NCBI GenBank assembly: GCA_902527545.1
Contig: CABZPR010000010.1
Coordinates: 1-47,859 of the forward strand
Source of the DNA: an uncultured Alphaproteobacteria bacterium
GTDB lineage: Bacteria > Pseudomonadota > Alphaproteobacteria > HIMB59
Length of the DNA: 47,859 bases
Direction of reading: 5' to 3'
Shown: positions 45,768 to 47,859 of the stretch, piece by piece
Layout: each line of letters opens with the position of its first letter
How positions within the stretch are numbered: the stretch's first letter is position 1
The notes under the pieces: model-generated
Database searches by the model: none
Told to the model about the DNA's origin: nothing
The model's input: only the letters and a program-made list of their open reading frames with translations
Translations under genes and position numbers: made by a program

Positions 45768-46273
45768 TTTTTGTATCTTTCAATTAAGTAGTTATATGCT
45801 TCTACTATTTCTCTAAATTTATCAATAACTTTTTTACTATCACCCTTTACATCTGGATGATGCTCTTTAACTAGTTCTTTGTACCTCTTCTTTATCAATT
45901 TTAAGTCTGTATTTATATCTAATTTTAAAATACTGAGGGATTTTAACAATTTATTTGATTGAGGTTGAAATCCAGCAGTGTTATCAAATGTGCCCATATC
46001 CTCTCCATTGATTGTAAAATTATAAAATTTTCTCCCCGATCCAAAAGAGCTTGTCGGTCTTCTCCAGATGGTGTCAAAACGAATATCATTTTCAATTTCA
46101 TTTGCGTCCATTTTCTTATGGTAATTCCACTTTTTATTAAACTCTTTAATATGTTCAATACAAAACCACTGATAATTAACTAAATTATCATAGTCTAAAG
46201 GTGCTTTATAAACACCTTTCTCTTTACAATTTGGATGATTGCATAAATTTTCTATTTTATTTTTTTTATTCAT
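45764..46273 (-). CDS. J-domain protein with N-terminal zinc-like motif
   Basis: The 169-residue protein has a C-terminal J domain (about 110-168) with the HPD triad at 139-141 (EHHPDVKGDSKK), so it should stimulate a DnaK-type chaperone. Its N-terminus carries Cys11, Cys16, Cys38 and His41 (CNHPNC...WFCIEHIKEFN), a conserved zinc-like motif in the J protein always found before cobS in alphaproteobacteria. The combination with CobS/CobT suggests chaperone-assisted loading of the chelatase or its substrate. Its start is 13 bp from the divergent bolA start. Confidence 0.9.
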   Translation of the reverse strand: MNKKNKIENLCNHPNCKEKGVYKAPLDYDNLVNYQWFCIEHIKEFNKKWNYHKKMDANEIENDIRFDTIWRRPTSSFGSGRKFYNFTINGEDMGTFDNTAGFQPQSNKLLKSLSILKLDINTDLKLIKKRYKELVKEHHPDVKGDSKKVIDKFREIVEAYNYLIERYKK

Positions 46274-46286
46274 TTAAGATTTAATT

Positions 46287-46544
46287 ATGAATTTAAATAA
46301 TATTGAAATACTTTTACAAGATATTAATGAATTTGAAATTTTAGAAATTATTGATAACAGTGACAAACATATGGGACATGTTGGTGTTGAAAATACGTAC
46401 AACATGTTAACTCATGTTGAACTCAGAATATTGAATAAAAATAATCTGAATAAAATAGATATTCATAGAAAAATACATAAAAAATTAGAACCGGTTTTTA
46501 AATCTGGCCTACACTCTCTAGAAATAAAAATATCAAATAGATAA
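46287..46544 (+). CDS. BolA family protein
   Basis: BolA proteins work with monothiol glutaredoxins in Fe-S transfer or sensing. The 85-residue protein has the BolA core with 'DNSDKHMGHVGVENTYNMLTHVELRILN' in the middle (conserved His-x-x-His after the Ser) and 'DIHRKIHKKLEPVFKSGLHSLEIK' at the end (second conserved His region). Length is normal for the short family. It is a lone plus-strand gene between minus-strand genes and overlaps the convergent CNNM gene by 12 bases. Confidence 0.92.
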   Translation: MNLNNIEILLQDINEFEILEIIDNSDKHMGHVGVENTYNMLTHVELRILNKNNLNKIDIHRKIHKKLEPVFKSGLHSLEIKISNR

Positions 46545-47777
46545 CTTAACTTTATTAATTTTATTAATTGATCTAGAGATTATTTGCAATTTCACATCTT
46601 CAATAAAGAAAACCTTTCCAACTTTAGGGATTTCTTTTGCTAAATCATGAATTAAGCCTGATAATGTTACAAATTGATCAGGTAAATTAATATCTAGACT
46701 TCTATTAATTTCTCTTAAACTAGCGTTTCCATTAAATAAATAATTATTAGAGTCAATTTTCTCTAGATATGTTTCATCAGTGTCAGTTTCATCAAAAATT
46801 TCTCCAATTATTTCTTCAATAATATCCTCTAATGTAATTAAGCCTTGTATTTCTCCATATTCATCTACTATTAAAGCCATATGTTCTCTAGAAGATTTAA
46901 AATCAATAAGTTGTTTCATTGCAAGTTTGTTTTGGGGAATAAAAACGGGTTGAAAAGTATTTTTTTCAATACTTTCATTTGACTCCTCAAAAGAGGAGTC
47001 TTTTAAAAAATCTCTTATATCTATAATACCAATCAGATTATTAAAATTTCCCTTAATAACTGGTATTCTTGTGAATGTTGATGAACTTATTGCTTTAAAA
47101 TTTTGTTTATAGGGATCATCTAAATTAATGAATAGAATTTCATTTCTGTGAGTCATTAACTCATCAACTTTTAATTTTTTTAACTCAAGAATATTGCTCA
47201 TATAGTCAGCTTCATATTCACCTTCTTTTGAGTATTGCTTTCGCAGTTGTACAGCTCCTTCAAACTCCTCTTCTATAATTTTTGATTGGTCGGCATTTAA
47301 ATTTAATCCAATTAATTTAATAATTTTGTTAGAAATTTTATTAATAAGATTTAAAATTGGTTTAATTAATTTTGTGTAAAAGTAAAAAAACTTAGAAACT
47401 TTTAGTGCAAAAGTCATCGGTTTGTTGATTGCAAAAATTTTAGGAGTAACTTCAGAAAATATAACAATCATTAATGTCATAAAAATTGTAGCAACGGAAA
47501 CTCCTAAACCACCAAATTCTGAAACAAGTAATTCTGTCATTAAAGCTGTAGCTAAAATATTAAATAGGTTATTTGCAAGTAAGATTCCCGTAATAAATTC
47601 ATCTTTGAATTCTTTAATTTTTAAAATGAAATTTGCATTTTTAGCCCCTTTATCTTTTTGTCTATGAGCTCGCTGTTTTGATACTGCAGTTAAAGCAGTT
47701 TCTGAACCAGAGGAAAGTGCTGATAATAAGAGTAAGATAATTATCGCTAAAATTTTTATAATAACAATTAAAGTCAT
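46533..47777 (-). CDS. CNNM/CorC-type transporter-associated protein
   Basis: The 414-residue protein has an N-terminal DUF21/CNNM transmembrane domain (about 1-150, four helices, with 'LSALSSGSETALTAVSK'), a tandem CBS pair (about 195-320, including 'THRNEILFINLDD' and 'MALIVDEYGEIQGLITLEDIIEEIIGEIFDE'), and a CorC/HlyC C-terminal domain (about 335-410). The family exports or senses Mg2+. It was often annotated hemolysin, which is not justified. It shares one base (TAATG) with the stop of the gene to its right. Confidence 0.94.
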   Translation of the reverse strand: MTLIVIIKILAIIILLLLSALSSGSETALTAVSKQRAHRQKDKGAKNANFILKIKEFKDEFITGILLANNLFNILATALMTELLVSEFGGLGVSVATIFMTLMIVIFSEVTPKIFAINKPMTFALKVSKFFYFYTKLIKPILNLINKISNKIIKLIGLNLNADQSKIIEEEFEGAVQLRKQYSKEGEYEADYMSNILELKKLKVDELMTHRNEILFINLDDPYKQNFKAISSSTFTRIPVIKGNFNNLIGIIDIRDFLKDSSFEESNESIEKNTFQPVFIPQNKLAMKQLIDFKSSREHMALIVDEYGEIQGLITLEDIIEEIIGEIFDETDTDETYLEKIDSNNYLFNGNASLREINRSLDINLPDQFVTLSGLIHDLAKEIPKVGKVFFIEDVKLQIISRSINKINKVKLSI

Positions 47778-47859
47778 TATTTTATTTGATTTAGAATAGA
47801 TTTAAGATCTCTAATTGAAATCTTTTTAATAAAACCACCATTTTTTCCAATGAGAACAA
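47777..47859 (-). CDS. aroB: C-terminal end of probable 3-dehydroquinate synthase (partial)
   Basis: Only the last 26 codons are visible: the reading ends VLIGKNGGFIKKISIRDLKS-ILNQIK then TAA at 47779-47777, overlapping the CNNM start as TAATG. The pattern 'vL...G....i.i.dlk..l' and its position just upstream of a CNNM gene fit the aroK-aroB-CNNM order of alphaproteobacteria. The product name is inferred from this position and is uncertain. The gene continues beyond the right edge. Confidence 0.5.
   Translation of the reverse strand, partial: VLIGKNGGFIKKISIRDLKSILNQIK

Overview
The window comes from an AT-rich, very compact genome of a marine-type alphaproteobacterium, resembling SAR11 or AEGEAN-169/HIMB59 relatives. 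The lineage call is an inference. It rests on the order J-domain protein-CobS-CobT beside BolA, the aroB-CNNM junction, class I lysyl-tRNA synthetase, alphaproteobacterial-type heme A synthase, and above all a circularly permuted two-piece tmRNA with an (A)ANDNELALAA tag. The exact clade cannot be fixed by eye.

Region 1 (1 to about 6735) is an accessory islet next to ssrA. It holds small poorly conserved genes: a helical protein open at the left edge, secreted proteins, a zinc-ribbon membrane protein, a lipoprotein, and YccF and DUF805 membrane proteins. A roughly 60-bp promoter-like repeat occurs three times. A second repeat resembling the 3' end of the tmRNA gene occurs three times besides the real one. 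Together they suggest stepwise accretion of small cassettes at ssrA. No integrase gene is in view. Region 2 (6735-7030) is the permuted ssrA gene on the minus strand with its own promoter.

Region 3 (7036-47859) is dense core genome. In order it holds thyX; an Mrp-type ATPase; hflK-hflC and a DegP protease; miaA; branched-chain amino acid synthesis (ilvB, ilvH, ilvC, leuA); the elongasome operon (mreB, mreC, mreD, mrdA, rodA) with a sugar-phosphate cupin and a DUF6165-like gene; apt, panB and a polyprenyl synthase; a TrmN6-like methyltransferase, an S49 protease and a single-chain glycyl-tRNA synthetase; a YgfZ-like protein, a GT9 glycosyltransferase and pyrC; purE-purK, two SDR enzymes and a photolyase-like flavoprotein; ctaA; a 2Fe-2S ferredoxin, class I lysS, pyrD and a HAD phosphatase; rpmB, a queuosine-precursor transporter and tgt; cobT-cobS-J-protein; bolA; a CNNM/CorC protein; and the last codons of a probable aroB.

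The core is packed to an unusual degree. All seven convergent gene pairs overlap at their 3' ends. Several divergent pairs have 0-26 bp between start codons, one pair shares start-codon bases, and TTG starts overlap TGA stops at three junctions. Several core enzymes carry odd residues: Mrp without its CxxC, MiaA with Asn at the Walker A Ser/Thr position, acetolactate synthase with Glu in its GDG motif, and a photolyase-like protein without its Fe-S cysteines.
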